A DNA stretch of 64,000 bases from Lumbricus rubellus (Eukaryota > Annelida > Clitellata > Crassiclitellata > Lumbricidae). The position numbers and the translations under genes were made by a program. Under the pieces are notes generated by a model. The model saw only the letters and a program-made list of their open reading frames with translations, was not told where the DNA came from and made no database searches. The stretch spans positions 38,581,750 to 38,645,749 of the forward strand of contig OX243818.1 in the NCBI GenBank assembly GCA_945859605.1. Reading direction: 5' to 3'. Below are positions 1 through 12,540 of this stretch, piece after piece (within the stretch, counting starts at the first letter, position 1; every line of letters starts with the position of its first letter).

Positions 1-2
1 AT

Positions 3-2452
3 AAACTGATCAGCCAATTGAAGAAGGAAGATATTGAAATTCTTAATTCTCAGCTGACCAGAAAGACTGTGGTCGTTTCGATCTGGTGTCGTTCACAGGA
101 AGGCCTTGAATATATTCAGAAGCTGTACAAATCGAATGAGCTGTGTGATTTGTTATTTGAAAATATTCAACCATCTACTTCAAAGTTGATTGACATTGAT
201 AGCAATCAATTTGAGAAAACTGTTGGCACGTGCTTTTAAAATCGGTTCCACGACAACTGGTCTACAGACAACTGGTCTAACGAAAACTGGTCTACTGTAA
301 CAGAGAACTGGTCTAACGACAACTGGTCTACAGACAACTCGTATACGAAAATAACGCGTGAGAAATAGAAGCCGAATTAACGAAACAAAAGATCAGAAAT
401 GGAAGCTGGATGCATGTTTATATGCATGAATGTAAATCATCAATCAAGCTTCCATATCTCAAGCGTTCTATTCATAACCTCAGCTTCTATTTCAAATGTA
501 AAAGAACCTTCATCCATTCTTAAGCGTTATTTTCGTCAATCCCGCTTCTATTTCGCTTGTAAAAATACCTTAATGCAGCTTCCATTTCTTAAGCGTTATT
601 TGCGTCAATCTAGCTTTTATTTCACATGTAAAAGAACATCCAGCTTCCATTTCTTAAGCGTTATTTTTCGTCAATTCAGCTTTTATTTCACCTGTAAAAA
701 TATCCTAGTCCAGCTTACATTTCTCTTGGGTTTTTCCATTAGTACAGTTTCAATTTCAGATATAAAAAATACGCTTATCCAACTTCCATTTCTGATTGGT
801 TTTCCATTAATCCAGCTTCTATTTCTCATGCGTTATTTTTGTGTGTCGTCCATGTCACAAACCTGCTCAACAGCAGAAGACTGAAGAAGAAGAGATTTTC
901 GTGTAATGGTTGTCTGTAGACCAGTTGTCGCTAGACGAGTTGTCTGTAGACGAGTTGTCTGTAGACGAGTTGTCTGTAGACAGCAGTGGGGGGGTCAAAG
1001 ATTTTACTTCTGTTCGAAAAATAAATTTCGTGGTGGGGAATACTATTTTTCCCAGAGAAAAAAGTGGAAATATGTCGTAAAAATACAATTTTTTTAGTCT
1101 TTTCCAGGGTCTGCTTGCCCGAAAAAACAGACTTGCCCGAAATTTTTTGGGGCATTTGCCCTCTGGACCCCCGCCTCGTACGATTATGTCTGTAGACCAT
1201 TTGTCGTGACACCGTTAATCATCACGAGATTGTTATTCTTACAGAATTTTGACAGTATCTCTCTCCATTTCTCGAAGTCCGAATTTTTCCAGGATTTCTT
1301 TTTATGTCACACATCAATTTCCGACCTTGTCATTGAAATCGGCCATGACCAATAATTATTGTTAATTAGGATAACATTTATCATAAACAATAATATAAAA
1401 ATAACAATTAGACCTATGCATGAACAAAGACTAAATATTTACACATCCTAACTATTGGCAGTGAATAAAAAAAACATGTTAGCAAAGAAGAGAAAAAAGA
1501 TATTACTAGCAGTTAATATAATTTGCATGTTTAATCATGTTTTGTACTTTTAGTCGTGTGTTTGATATCCATCAGCTTCGTTCACAGAATAGAGATACAA
1601 GTAGGACAAGTTTGTGGAGTGACCAAACTGCGAAATGAAATCTACGTCGTCTGTCAATTTCATCCTCATGTGATTCATGTCTTTGAAGGCCAGAATTTAT
1701 TTCGTCTGCGGAAGAAAATAGAATTAGAAGAGATTAAATATCCCAGAGACATTGGGTCCAGCGAGAAGGATAATTGTCTCTACATCTCTGACTCAGAAGA
1801 TCACTGCGTATGGAAGGTTACAAAAGATACAGATGACCAACACAAAATCGTCAAATGGCTGACCACTGATCATGAATCATGGAAGCTCTCCGTGTCCAGT
1901 AATGGGCATGTGCTGATGGTCAGCCAGTCATCACGCTCTTTGACGATCTATGGATCAGACGCAGAACTTATTCGCTCTATTCAGCTACCAGGAAACATCG
2001 AGAAACCAACACATGCTGTGGAGACATCTATTGGAAATTTCATCATCATTCATCATGAGGAGAAGTGGAAGAAACAGATGGTGAGTGGGTCAAAAGAGAA
2101 ACAGTGGGTGGAGAAATGGGGTATATGTGAATTGAGCAAAGATGGACAGACGATTGTCTGTAGTTTTATTCCTTCAGATGAAACACAGCAACTGCTTAAT
2201 CCTAGATATCTATCACTCGATTCGGACGACCAAGTGTTCGTAGCTGAATCGGGGACGCGTAGACTGATTTACTTAGATTCCAATCTGAAATGGAATCGAA
2301 TATTCTATTCAGCAAAAGAAGGTGAAGAAGAATTGAAGTTCCATACGCACTTTAGAGTGTGTTATGACGAGAAAAAGAAACAGCTTCTCGTGGGAAGTTA
2401 TAGTCATTTGGGAGAAGAAGTTGTTAGTGTTTACACTTTAAGTCAGAAATAA
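3..2452 (+). CDS. Beta-propeller protein gene, last two exons (5' end outside window)
   Basis: Two coding exons are proposed. The first (about 3-229, open to the window edge) encodes an alpha/beta-looking stretch with VVVSIWCRSQEGLEYIQKLY that I do not recognise. The second (about 1576-2452) encodes some 290 residues with repeated strand motifs (NEIYVVC, NCLYISDSEDHCVWKV, GHVLMVSQ, DQVFVAESGTRRLIYL) typical of NHL/six-bladed beta-propellers. A GT at 230 and an AG ending at 1575 (or 1587) are phase-compatible, so the two read as one protein. The intron contains the whole foldback element at 244-1213. A possible AATAAA overlaps the stop codon. The propeller resembles the one in the F-box gene at 28.5-32.4 kb in length and spacing, so a paralogue is likely. 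No F-box is visible here because the 5' exons are missing. Propeller call fairly sure; exon borders less so. Confidence 0.6.
244..1213 (+). mobile_element. Foldback element FB1
   Basis: The left end is GGTTCCACGACAACTGG followed by 15-bp tandem units of the form ACGACAACTGGTCTA (to about 350). The core (about 380-840) is built from repeats of AATCCAGCTTCTATTTC. The right arm (907-980 and 1188-1213) carries the inverted units and ends TTGTCGTGACACC. A G-rich insert of about 200 bp splits the right arm. No clear target duplication remains. It lies in the intron of the propeller gene. Confidence 0.75.
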
Positions 2453-3945
2453 ACTGCTCACCAACAGATGCTGACACTTAAATTCTATCAAACGGTCTTA
2501 ATTTTTGCACTGATGACACAGTGTAGGCCTACACGATCAGGACCCGGTATATTTCATCCGGGGGATAAATTAATTCATCATCCTTAATAGCTATAATAGA
2601 GGGGTTAGAATATCTTGCGACAACGGCACTAATCATGCTTCGAGACTGCCGTTTCGTGTTTCTTTTCAAAGTTCTAAACAGGATTATCGCGCTAATTGTT
2701 ACTGCTCCGCATATGCATTATGCACTCACAAGGTAGCCTAACTGTGGAACTAATTTCACGCACATTTAAGCTATCGTATGATGGCAGTGATAGGGCCGAA
2801 TTATAATTAGCCATGAGCGTCCTCTCATGGGGGCGAGTTTTCCAATAATAGCTCCCATCGAAAATGGACACACACTATTCGCTAAAAGTTATTCTTTCCG
2901 CTGAAGCACCAATAATATTATTACTAATGACACACAAAATAAAACTGAGAATTTGACATTAAATTTTATAAGCCTCCATAAAAATTTTCATCTTCCTGAT
3001 TTTCTCCTTTAATTTGGTCTTTTGTGTTGGTGTGTTGGAACTTCAACCTGGTAGCGTCGTGTTTTCTCAGTTGTAGGCTCTATATGGAATAGTTTCCAGT
3101 CAGAGATGCGCCTGTTACAGGGTTGATTCATCAGTGTTTCACTGGTCCCTGCTGTTTTTTTTATCACCGTCGTTGTAGGCTACTATGAACGCCCCTGAGT
3201 TGATTTCAAACAGGCGCTATAGGAATTCTTGATTTGAATTAATTTAAAAAACAAGAACACTGTCTTGACTGTCTTGGGAGGACGAGTTAAATCCATTGAA
3301 GTCTAAACTTATGCTTAAATATCGATAGGCTAATCATCTGTTATGGTTTTATTAATATAATATTACTTATTATTGGATTGATAAAGCTTCGACTTTTGGT
3401 CCATGACCGACGGCTAATCAGACACGACTTCCAGTTTGGGCAGCGTGTGCTTTTTATATTATGTAAAACCATGTTAAAGTTGTCAATTTTGAAGGTTATA
3501 TTCACAAAATCTGGTCGGTGGGCGCAAAACAATTAAGTGGATAGTTTCGTTTGTCATTCAACTCAAAATCCCTAGGCTGGTTTTAAACAATTCTGCATCA
3601 TTGCTGAGAAATTTCCGTTCTAATGCGAATAGTGTTGTACCACCCATCGTTTGCTTTGATTTGCCTCAAGGAATCTTGGGATTTGCCCTAAGAAATCTTT
3701 GTCTTTGACCTAACTGAGCGATAATCTGAATTCTTATAGCCAATTAGCTATCCAGTAGCTATTAATACATAGCAATGGACTAAATCATTGATACATGTAT
3801 CTATATTTATAAATCGATGGGCTAATTTGCTCGTCCTCCCCATGTTCTCGTTTTTAATTCGATGGTTAAGTTCAATAGGCTACCGCTCGATCTGGACTAA
3901 GTCTCGGCCCCAACCAAAGCCCCAGTTTTTTGCCCCCCCCCCAAA
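2453..3945. other. Gene-free stretch
   Basis: AT-rich sequence with many stops in all frames. The palindrome TAGGCCTA occurs at 2524. I see no supported exon, RNA gene or terminal inverted repeat here. Confidence 0.5.
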
Positions 3946-4270
3946 CAGGGGCGGATCCAGGTGGGTCAATCCGGCCATGGCCCTCCATTTAGAAATGCCA
4001 TGTATCGTCCCCCCCCCATTTGGTTCCAAGAAGCTATTGTTAAGGTATGTTTTTCGCGACAATTTTGACCTATGACTGAAAAAAAGAAAAAAAGGTCATC
4101 AACTTTTTCGGCGGATGAAATGGTATGATTTTCCCGAAAATTTTGGCGGATGACTAAAAAAAAGAAGGTCATCAACTTTTTCGGCGGACGAACAAATTAT
4201 TTTCCCCCAGACCCACCCAAGGCCAAGAATTTTTGCCCCCCCCCGTCCAATGTTTCTGTATCCGCCCTTG
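3946..4270. mobile_element. MITE with CAGGGGCGGATCCAG ends
   Basis: Starts CAGGGGCGGATCCAG (3946) and ends CTGTATCCGCCCTTG (4270), an imperfect inverted pair. The interior holds a repeated AAAAGGTCATCAACTTTTTCGGCGGA motif pair, also seen near 8850, and poly-C runs. It has no coding capacity. Just outside, 4283-4301 (CCAAACTCCGCCCATG) matches the end of the element at 8705-8976, so two MITE families overlap here. Confidence 0.5.
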
Positions 4271-4302
4271 CCCCCGAGAACGGAAGCCAAACTCCGCCCA
4301 TG

Positions 4303-7300
4303 AAAGAACGTTCAACATTGCCTCCTCTAGCCATTGATTGGTGAATGTTGTATGTTGGGCCGAACTAAATAGTTAAAACATTTTGGCCATGCAGTCTCTG
4401 TAAGTTTAATGCGCTTCTGCAGGTGAAGATCATTCAAGCTAAATTTATTTGCACTTTAACCTCCTGAAGCAACGTCGTTTTTATCAACTGTTTGCAATGC
4501 TACAATTAGAGCATGTACAATGTAAATACGTGCATAACAATGTGGATATTGTCAATCTAAGCCTATCAGAAAGCAGGCGATAGACTAAACTGTTATATTG
4601 GGATTGAGCTTAGATTCAAAGAACATCGTCATTTAATTTACTGAACGCTGCCGGATTTCAAAGGTAAGCTCGAACCACTATTTGCCTTTCCTTCGCACGA
4701 GTTCCATCCCATTAAAACTAGGCCTATGTCACTTTCAAGAAGAAAATTAGGCTAATAATAAGTCGACTGATGTGAATAACTGCAAGATAAAGGGAGCAGA
4801 TGTTTTAAACGTCTTTATTGCGCCTGTAGCCATAAATGAGTGTCCTCAGCAGTGTCTGATTGTAGGTCTACATTAACTTGTTCTCGATTATATAGTGCCG
4901 TATTACGTAGGCTAGTGCTAGTTTGTAATAATAATGAATTATAATTATAATACCTGCTCCAAAGACTCCAGGTAGCTCTCCCACGCGGGAACCCCGTCTG
5001 CTTTTCCTAAAACACCATCTGTGCTGAGGCACTGTGGTTTTTCTTTTAAATAGTCGTCGCATTTCCAGTTCGCTTTCCTATGTTTCTTTGGACTGCCTTT
5101 TCGTTATTCCGAACAGGTCTGGTAGGCTACTGTTTTATCCGCCAGCCATTTAGGCGGGTTTCCTGCTACTTGCAGGCAGGGCTTCTTTTAAGAAATTTTT
5201 ACAACGCCTTCTTACACTTCCCATCCTCTTTGGTAAATTACTCCCAATCGAATGACACTGGCCTTTTTAAAACTATTTTTAACTACCGATAAGTGCTTCC
5301 AATGAAGCGAACTGCACACTTCCATTTAGAAATGCACATTTTGTGTACAACTGCACGTTGAAAAGCCCTGTTTGGAGGTCGAATAGGCTAAGTTATGGTC
5401 AAGCATTGCCAGCACAGTCTTGTTCGGAGTCCATGTGTCATGTTTTTCATGGCTATGTCGATGAGTTCCAGAGGTCAATCTCCCATAATTTATCAGCTCC
5501 AATGCAACCTTCAATTCTTTTTCGCTATTGATTTTGGCCACAGATTGTGGCATTTCTCCACCATGGCTCCCCACGTGATAATCTATCTGATTCAAACACT
5601 GAGATTTTTTGACCATTGGTTACTCTCAATGAAGCCAGAACAAAAATAATGACACTGAGCCGATCCATTTTCATCAACGGCATAGGGCCTATTCATCTTT
5701 CAGTTTACTAGAGGCTTAAGCAACGATTATGGCTTTAAATGCAACACGCGCTGTGTCTGTCATTGGCACCTTTGGCATTTTAATTGTTTTAGAAATTTGA
5801 ATTGCATTGCTCTAATAACAAAATCAATAATCTATCAAATTCTTTATTTTCCAACTCATCTTGCTAAGCGACTTCAAGATGACGTTCAGCAACGCTGGTA
5901 CCCTGTTTCCATTCTCAAATAATAATAATTATCTGGCAATATAAAGTTTATTTGATAACAATATTATTTGATATGCGATTTCATAAGATCGTTTTCTGTA
6001 ACTTTTGCTGCGTTATATTTTTAGGACCGTAAAAAAACAGTAGGAGGGCTTACTAAAAGTAATAATTATGTAGGCCTAACTATTTTTTTAGGCCCTATAG
6101 CCTTTAAAACTGGGTTTGAAATCCTTACATCTGGATGAATATCAGCAAAAATCGGAGGAGTTCGTTTTGGGCCCACCCTGTAGTGACTTCTACCTTAATT
6201 CTCCCTTGATCACAACCGTACTGGCAGGGACTTTTTGTGAACGGAACTTCACTAGGCCTATGTCAAGTGCACAATCGAGAAAGGGTTAGCCTAATATTGC
6301 GATGACCTAGATAATTTTGGATATAAAATAGCGACCAATAAAATGGCGTCCTGGTTTTGAGCTCACACACGGATCAAGACTTGACACTTATGCTTATTTT
6401 CGCGATACAAGCCTGAGCCTACACGGGTATTTTGCTGCGTAGACCATTAAATTTTCTCTTATGCAGGAATTTTCTAGGTTAGTGTTGTAATAAAGTGATT
6501 GCTCAACGAAAATTTCAGGACTAGCCTACGTAAGCTATTAGGCCTATTATAGGCCTAATGAAAATTACATAGGCCTATGCCTGTGCAAAAAAGTTCAAAC
6601 GAACCGATGGCGAAATTAATTGTGAAGGCCAGAGACGTTGGTGGAAATAATCTCAGCTATAAAGAGAGTTATAGCTTCATCGGAAAGAAACAACTTTGTC
6701 ACTGACACTCGCGAAACTATAGAAGTAGCCTAGTGTGAAAGCTCAAGTGGGTAGCACTAGGCCTACAAATTCTACGTTGGCTACGAATGGCTAAAGGATC
6801 TCTACGAACCAGTCAGTGGACCGATGAATTTCTCATTCTCATAGCGGGGTAGAATTAGTCCTATTCAGGACCTTCTTCTGGTTCTCTGCCCCTAGACAGG
6901 TTCGGCTGTCCAATATCTTCCCTCCGCTGGGCCTTCTCCTATAATAGTATTCAGGGCCTATAAATGGGAAACAGGAGTCAACGGCCAGTAAGTTTCACAC
7001 TCGGTTCTTCTTGTTTTCAATGACTTCGGGTTAGTCTACTGAAACCGACAGATAATTATTGAAACTTATTGCCACTTAGTCTAGGCTTTTCCTGACCATT
7101 GGCCTGTAAACAAATCATCGCCGTTAACCAGAAAATTTGCGGTTTTAGTGGAATGACGGGTATTCATAAATGCCATGCCGCCCAGAAGATCAATGTTTTT
7201 AAGTCTTAGAGGTAGAGCATTGTGCTGAAGTGTATTATAAGTCTCCAGGTAAGAAAGTAGGAGCATATAGATGTCCCATAATTTTTTTTACTCTATTGGA

Positions 7301-7637
7301 ATGCCACCGAAGATGATTAAACAAGTAGGACAGAAAACATGATATGATTTTTTCTGCAGGAGCGATTCGTTGACAAGAATGATTTCAGTCAGTCACATTA
7401 CCAACAGCTCCGCATCCACCGATATTATTAGCGCATAGCAGCATAAGGCTTCTCGTCATCGTCACTGTTTTATAATGCCACCTCTGATATTATGCAGAAG
7501 GTGAGTCAAACTAATATTGATAACTTTCGTGTAATGAACTGCACTAGGCGATTTGCAAACTTAGTGAGCTGCGTCTACAACTCTACATACTTAAACTCTA
7601 TCACAATTCTCCATCAGCAAGCTTAACTGTTCTTTTC
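4303..7637. other. Gene-free stretch with repeat scraps
   Basis: No supported gene. A fragment ending GGGCCCACCCTGTAG (about 6130-6185) belongs to the CAGGGTG(C/G)GCC MITE family also present at 8.1 and 36.6 kb. 5190-5250 resembles 10145-10215 (CCCATCCTC...GGTAAATTA). TAGGCCTA is dense between 6070 and 6580. Confidence 0.45.
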
Positions 7638-7698
7638 GGCGCGCTGGAGTCAGGCGCGCTTCAGAGTAATCTTCTTTAAGGGGGCGCTATAATAATAG
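7638..7698 (+). repeat. SINE 3'-tail fragment
   Basis: The stretch GGCGCGCTTCAGAGTAATC...AAGGGGGCGCTATAATAA is a diverged match to the 3' part of the tRNA-derived SINE at 37499-37705, which ends AAGGGGCGCTATAACAA. The head is missing. Confidence 0.45.
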
Positions 7699-7743
7699 GC
7701 CTAAGTTTCCGAATGAAGGATCGAATTACCTGTCATCTAACTG

Positions 7744-7860
7744 TAAATGTGTGTGCGCGCGCGCGTGTGTGTTTTGTGCATGTAAGTAAGCATGGGTGTA
7801 GGCCTACTGTGTACACGTGTGTGCATAATATGTGTGCATGTGTGTGGTTTATGTAGGTAT
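7744..7860. repeat. GT-rich simple repeat
   Basis: Interrupted TG/CG dinucleotide runs (TGTGTGCGCGCGCGCGTGTGTG and looser TGTGTG blocks further on). The short ORFs across it are by-products of the repeat. Confidence 0.7.
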
Positions 7861-8070
7861 GTGAGCCTGTCGGCATACGTGCACTTTCGATCTATGTAAG
7901 GAGGGTACAATAAAATTTCACTTGTATCGTATAATTGTATCTGTATGTGTGCCTGTTCTGTGAACATGTCTACCTGTAAGCCTATGCACACCTCTTATAA
8001 GACGGCAGGCAATTGAATCTGACACCTAATGTTGATTGACCTTTCACCAAAACAGCACTCTCTAGTATAC

Positions 8071-8382
8071 ATCGTGCGCCCAAAAAAGGTTTTTTGCCAA
8101 TATCTTGACCAAAAGTAAGAATTTCGAAATGAAATTTTACAGTCTTAAAGACAATTCATTTTTACACCAGATGGCCAGATTTCATCAAAATATTTCAAAC
8201 ACAACAAAAGTGGCTTCCCCAAAAGTGGTATAACTTGTGTTATGTTTGAAATATTTTAATGAAATCTTACCATCTGGTATAAATAGGAATTGTCTGACTG
8301 TAGAATTTCGTTTATAAGTTCTTACCTTTGGTCAAGATATTGGCAAAAACGCTTAGGGGGTCTTTTTGGCGCACCCTGTAGA
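8071..8382. mobile_element. Palindromic MITE, GTGCGCCAAAAA ends
   Basis: The two halves are inverted copies: 8071-8215 (GTGCGCCCAAAAAAGG...CCAATATCTTGACC) against 8215-8382 (GGTCAAGATATTGGC...TTTTTGGCGCACCCTGTAGA). The hairpin would span about 310 bp. A related copy is at 36604-37008. Confidence 0.65.
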
Positions 8383-8704
8383 GGTTTGATGTCAGCCACT
8401 TCTGTAGTTTATTTATGGGAGACGGGTGGTCTATATGAGGAGGGAGGGATGAGTAACTGGTTGAGTAATTGGTCAAATGAGGTTAACTGATAGCCAATCC
8501 TGTTAAAAGATGACTTTTAACACACTTCATTCAAAAGGAAGCAGTTAGCACATTGATATACATGTATAAATCTATGTAATTATTATATAATTTATATAAA
8601 TGGCATATGATACATATTTTGTAGCATGTGACTACTGCCAATGGACTCATTTATTTTCAATGCAGCAGATGAACGAAACGAAGATTCGTCTAGTACAACG
8701 GTAA

Positions 8705-8976
8705 GATGGGCGGAGTTTTTCAGGGGCTATAGCGGCAGAGCCCCCCCACCAAGAATGCCGCCTCCCAAAGTAATTTCACGAGATTTTCATCAACCGAAAG
8801 AAAAATTGTGCATTTTCATGAGATTTCATGCGAAGGACTATAAAAAAAGGTCATCAACTTTTTGGCGCCGAAAAAGTGTTTTAGAAATTTGTTCAATGAA
8901 AATATTATCCTCGCTGCTCGTAGCCTAAGTCCACATTATTTATATCCCCCACGAACTGAAACCAAACTCCGCCCAT
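8705..8976. mobile_element. MITE with ATGGGCGGAGTTT ends
   Basis: Begins ATGGGCGGAGTTTTTC and ends GAAACCAAACTCCGCCCAT, an inverted pair. The interior shares AAAAGGTCATCAACTTTTT with the element at 3946-4270. No ORF is supported. Confidence 0.5.
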
Positions 8977-9384
8977 GGAAAATGCACTAAATTTTCCCGA
9001 AAACCTAAATCACACAAACGATGTTTAATTTTCAATGAACCTGTTACGAACTTTTTGTCGGTGTATCATTAGGCTTTTCATGAAACAGTCTTGTCCTTAA
9101 CCTTTTTGTCCATTATTTTGTAGTGACTCCGATTAGGCCCATACAGGCAGAATTTGCCTTCCGTAGAGCGTGACATGAAATTGGGCGCAGCCAACGCAAC
9201 TTGTATACTGTAGGCCTATAGTTAGCCTACTAGTTACACCGTAGTGACTTCTGTCAATTATAGGTAGGGCCTACCACAACTCGTTGGACGATACCTTGAA
9301 GACTTGGCCAGTTGGCTACTACGCTGGTTTTTTAAATTGAAGTGTTTCGGAAGCTCGGTGAAATATTAGTTTGGTGAACCGACT

Positions 9385-9846
9385 TTAACCCGTTGGAGGT
9401 GAGGTGTGTCACACCCCAGAGGTATTCTACTTTAATTTTTCTGTGGAAAACGTCAAACCAGCTTGGATTGTTTTTTTTTCTACCTTTGTGAATATGAAAT
9501 ACGGACACTTCACCAAAATTTCAGGAATTTTGAACGAACAGTTTTTTTTATATTTTAATGTATATTTGAAGGAAATTGCGATTTTTCGTATACAAACGGA
9601 ACTTAACACGGGCAAAGTATACAATTGATGGGTTCACCTTTTGGCCTTCTAATAAGGATTGAAAACAAATATTTGTTCGTGATAATCGCCTGTTTAGTTG
9701 ATAATTGATCATAGAAGAATAGTTTAACTCAAAATAATGTTTTCCATTTGATATCGCGACTTGAAACTAAAAATATGTGTTGGGGTTTGTCAGACCCCAC
9801 CTCACCTCTAACGTTACAATGCGTCACCTCACCTCCAACGGGTTAA
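9385..9846. mobile_element. piggyBac-type MITE (TTAA-flanked)
   Basis: TTAA at 9385-9388 and 9843-9846 brackets inverted ends CCCGTTGGAGGTGAGGTG and CACCTCACCTCCAACGGG. A TTAA target duplication with C-rich ends is diagnostic of piggyBac-superfamily transposition. Interior is AT-rich and non-coding. A subterminal CACACCCC / GACCCCACCTCACC motif recurs near both ends. Confidence 0.7.
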
Positions 9847-10249
9847 TAGGCCAAAGTCAGTTAGACTCCAGCGTTTGAGGGGCACCTGCTGGCATTTCAG
9901 ATATACTCTCTTGAGCTAGAGGTGTTGGACATCATCCTACAAAAGTCATATCTGCATTGGATATTGAACTCATCGGCAAAGAAAACAGACGAGGAAATTA
10001 TCTGGACTCTCATATCAGTCGACGTTTGCTTTAATCGAAGAATGATAAGACAACGGTTGAAGAAGGCAATCTGGCGTTACTTGAAAGGTGAGATGCCTTC
10101 AAGCAATAGATCTACTATCCAACTTTACAGGGCTGTTTTAAAGGAATTTTTTAGAACTGCACAACCCCTTCTTTTCGTTCCCATCCTCCACGGTAAATTA
10201 TTTCCAATCGGCATTTATTGTTTACAAACGCATTAATATTAGATATAAA

Positions 10250-10560
10250 TAATTGTAATTCGAGATCAGTTTGTAGTCCACGATACATATCTTCTGGTGG
10301 TGGGCTTCTCAACACGAGGCGCCAGAAAGACCCTCTTAGAAAAGCGGACGTCTGGATCCAATGAAATCTACATGTATAGCAGAACACCTCTCCAAGACTA
10401 ACTCCCAGATCTATATGCCAGAGCGCAACTTCTTGTCAAAACTCACAAACTCAACTCATCCTGGACGATCGGCGCAAAAGTCTTCTGCAAGAAATCAGAC
10501 TCTCAAACTGAAAAGCCAATGAGAATCTCTACCATATCACAACTGGAGGGATTTGAGTAG
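10250..10560 (+). pseudogene. Degenerate LINE ORF1-type fragment
   Basis: About 85% similar by eye to 40480-40812. The better copy there reads as the C-terminal domain of a non-LTR ORF1-like protein (AEHLSRTNSQIYARARLL...SSWTIGGKVFCKK). Here the frame is broken by indels, for example around CCAGATCTATATGCCAGAG. It is probably a 5'-truncated retroelement insertion. Confidence 0.45.
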
Positions 10561-10576
10561 ACGACGCAATGTGCCC

Positions 10577-10640
10577 AATGGCACATGTACGACGTACGTT
10601 ACTATTGTACAATAGTAACGTACGTCGTACATGTGCCATT
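10577..10640. repeat. Perfect 64-bp palindrome
   Basis: AATGGCACATGTACGACGTA... to its exact reverse complement, centred between 10608 and 10609 (TATTGT|ACAATA) with no spacer and no mismatch. It sits at the junction between the ORF1-type fragment and a dispersed repeat that recurs at 57583. Confidence 0.9.
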
Positions 10641-10975
10641 TCATTTTGTATAATAGAGGCTATAAAACTACCATATTAATCTTGTAATAATTGCATGACG
10701 TTTTAATGGATACCACGAATTGCCATGGTGGCCTCTTTTAATAATAATAATTTTCATTTCTATAAAAAAGAGGATGTCAATTGATTATAGTTAGCGCTCA
10801 TGATAAATTTAGGCCTATTTTTGATTTCTTAGAGCTAATTAATAACCATAGAAACATCTCACTATAGGCTACATGTATACATATCACTGTACTGTAAAAT
10901 TTTGAATCACTGCTACATAAACACCATAAATTGCCATATTCACGTCTTATTATCATAATTGCATTGTGATTTGAT
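10641..10975. repeat. Dispersed repeat, copy 1
   Basis: Shares long blocks with 57583-57860: AGAGGCTATAAAA, CATAGAAACATCTCACT, GCTACATAAACACCATA and ACGTCTTA(T/C)TATCATAAT. A GTAACGTAC(G/C)TCGTA block precedes both copies. Non-coding. Confidence 0.55.
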
Positions 10976-11245
10976 GTATATTTATAAACATAGTAAAAAA
11001 ATTCCCCTTGTAATATTAATAATAATAATAATATTTAAAAATAATTATGACAATTTCTATGGCGCCGGAACGCGGTAATGCTGCAACAAATGTTCCTTGA
11101 CAACGACAATCACATTCAGATACAAGCGATTGACGAACTCTATAGAGGCAGCAACATGCGGCGCCAAGAGAACGACATCATTCTGTCCTACCTAGGCCTA
11201 CCACCAACACCACACACGCATATATCCATAAGGCGCGCGGCGGCG

Positions 11246-11309
11246 CGTGCCTCTCCATAGGCAGATAAAATTAATAATAGTCCAGTGCCTCTCCATAGGC
11301 AGATAAAAT
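11246..11309. repeat. 28-bp minisatellite, two units
   Basis: Two units of the CCAGTGCCTCTCCATAGGC repeat that forms the long array at 37711-38098. Two diverged units also follow FB2 at 11786-11850, so FB2 landed inside a small array. Confidence 0.7.
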
Positions 11310-11785
11310 GGTTCCACGACAACTGGTTCACAGACAACTGGTTCAACGACAACTGGTTCACGGACAACTCGTGCACCGACAACTCGTCCACTGAAATAGA
11401 AGCCGGATTATTGAGAAAACGCTTGGAAAATGGAAGCTGGATGAAGGTTTTTACAGGTGAAATAGAAGCTGGATTTATGAAAAACCGCTTAAGAAATGGA
11501 AGATGGATCAAGTTTAAAAAAAATCTGAAATAGAAGCTGGATGCATGTTGAGACACATGATGAAAATCATCAATCCAGCTTCCATTTAAGAAAGAAAACC
11601 ATTAGACTTTTTCTCATAAATCCAGCTCCTATTTCGTAAATAAAGAACCTTCATCCAGCTTCTATTTCCCAAGCGTTTTCTCAATAATCCGGCTTCTATT
11701 TCGGTGAACCAGTTGTCGGTGAACCACTTGTCCGTGGACGAGTTGTCGTTGAACGAGTTGTCGGTGAACGAGTTGTCGTGACACC
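11310..11785 (+). mobile_element. Foldback element FB2 with 8-bp TSD
   Basis: The left end is GGTTCCACGACAACTGG with 15-bp units of the ACGACAACTGGTTCA variant (to 11395). The core is GAAGCTGGAT / ATCCAGCTTC repeats. The right arm (11703-11785) ends TTGTCGTGACACC. The 8-bp target duplication GATAAAAT is exact (11302-11309 and 11786-11793). Confidence 0.9.
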
Positions 11786-12073
11786 GATAAAATCCAGTGC
11801 ATTTCCATATAGGCATATAAAATCCAGTGCATTTTCAAAGGCAGATACATGTATAAGGCGTTCAAAAATACTCGATAGATAGGCTACTAATAATTAGGGT
11901 ATATTTTCAAATCGATTCCTGTTGTTAATTGCTCAGTTTCACTTAGTGTACCATTGGCTATATTATTATTTTGTTCATTTATTCATTTTCTGGCTTCACA
12001 TAGGCTAGCGCCCGTTGTATGAACCTAATCAAGAGCTTAGCCATGTGGGTGGTGTGGAAGTTACCGAATTCAC

Positions 12074-12199
12074 TTAGTAATATTATCGGTGCAACCCTGA
12101 ACCCTCCAGCTACAATGTGGTGCGGTTGTGTAGTGTGTAGCCTACATGTATCATGGTCGTTGCATTGCAGCCGGAGGGTTGCGCTGATAATATTACTAA
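12074..12199. repeat. Small inverted-repeat element
   Basis: 25-bp inverted ends: TTAGTAATATTATCGGTGCA (12074) against GCGCTGATAATATTACTAA (to 12199), with a spacer of about 75 bp. A non-autonomous MITE is likely. Confidence 0.55.
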
Positions 12200-12204
12200 A
12201 TTAT

Positions 12205-12540
12205 CGGATCTGGACAGAACCGCATAAGATTGACCAACTTACCATTACGGCGATATTTAGAGGGAAGCGGATAATCATAGCCCATTAATTTTGATAGAAG
12301 TAACTGTTGTAGTAGGACGTTAAAATATGTTCGATAGATGACAGGCCATACTTTCCGAAATACTGCTTCGAGTCTTCACAGGGACGCACTTTCATCAGTC
12401 GCCATTTTGTGCTGACGACAAGCATAAACCAGATTTTGAAGAATTTCTATTATTCTACTTTGGTCTTAAACTTGGTTAGCCTCTATAATTTAGTGCGTAA
12501 ACATGCTTAGTGAATGATTAATGAATTAGGTAAGGATTGG
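12205..12540. repeat. Dispersed ~330-bp repeat, copy 1
   Basis: Closely matches 34711-35080, including CATTTTGTGCT, TCTATTATTCTACTTTGGTC, AAACTTGGTTAG and AATGATTAATGAATTAGGTA. A partial copy is at 59036-59115. Non-coding, no terminal inverted repeat seen. Confidence 0.65.

Noticed and set aside
399..884. Ser/Phe-rich ORF (and similar ones at 14174, 29816, 46878)
   Set aside because: They are translations of the ATCCAGCTTCTATTTC repeats in foldback cores; the peptide repeats follow the DNA period.
5326..5616. 96-codon minus-strand ORF
   Set aside because: No domain, no splice context and no similarity to the rest of the window; length is within chance.
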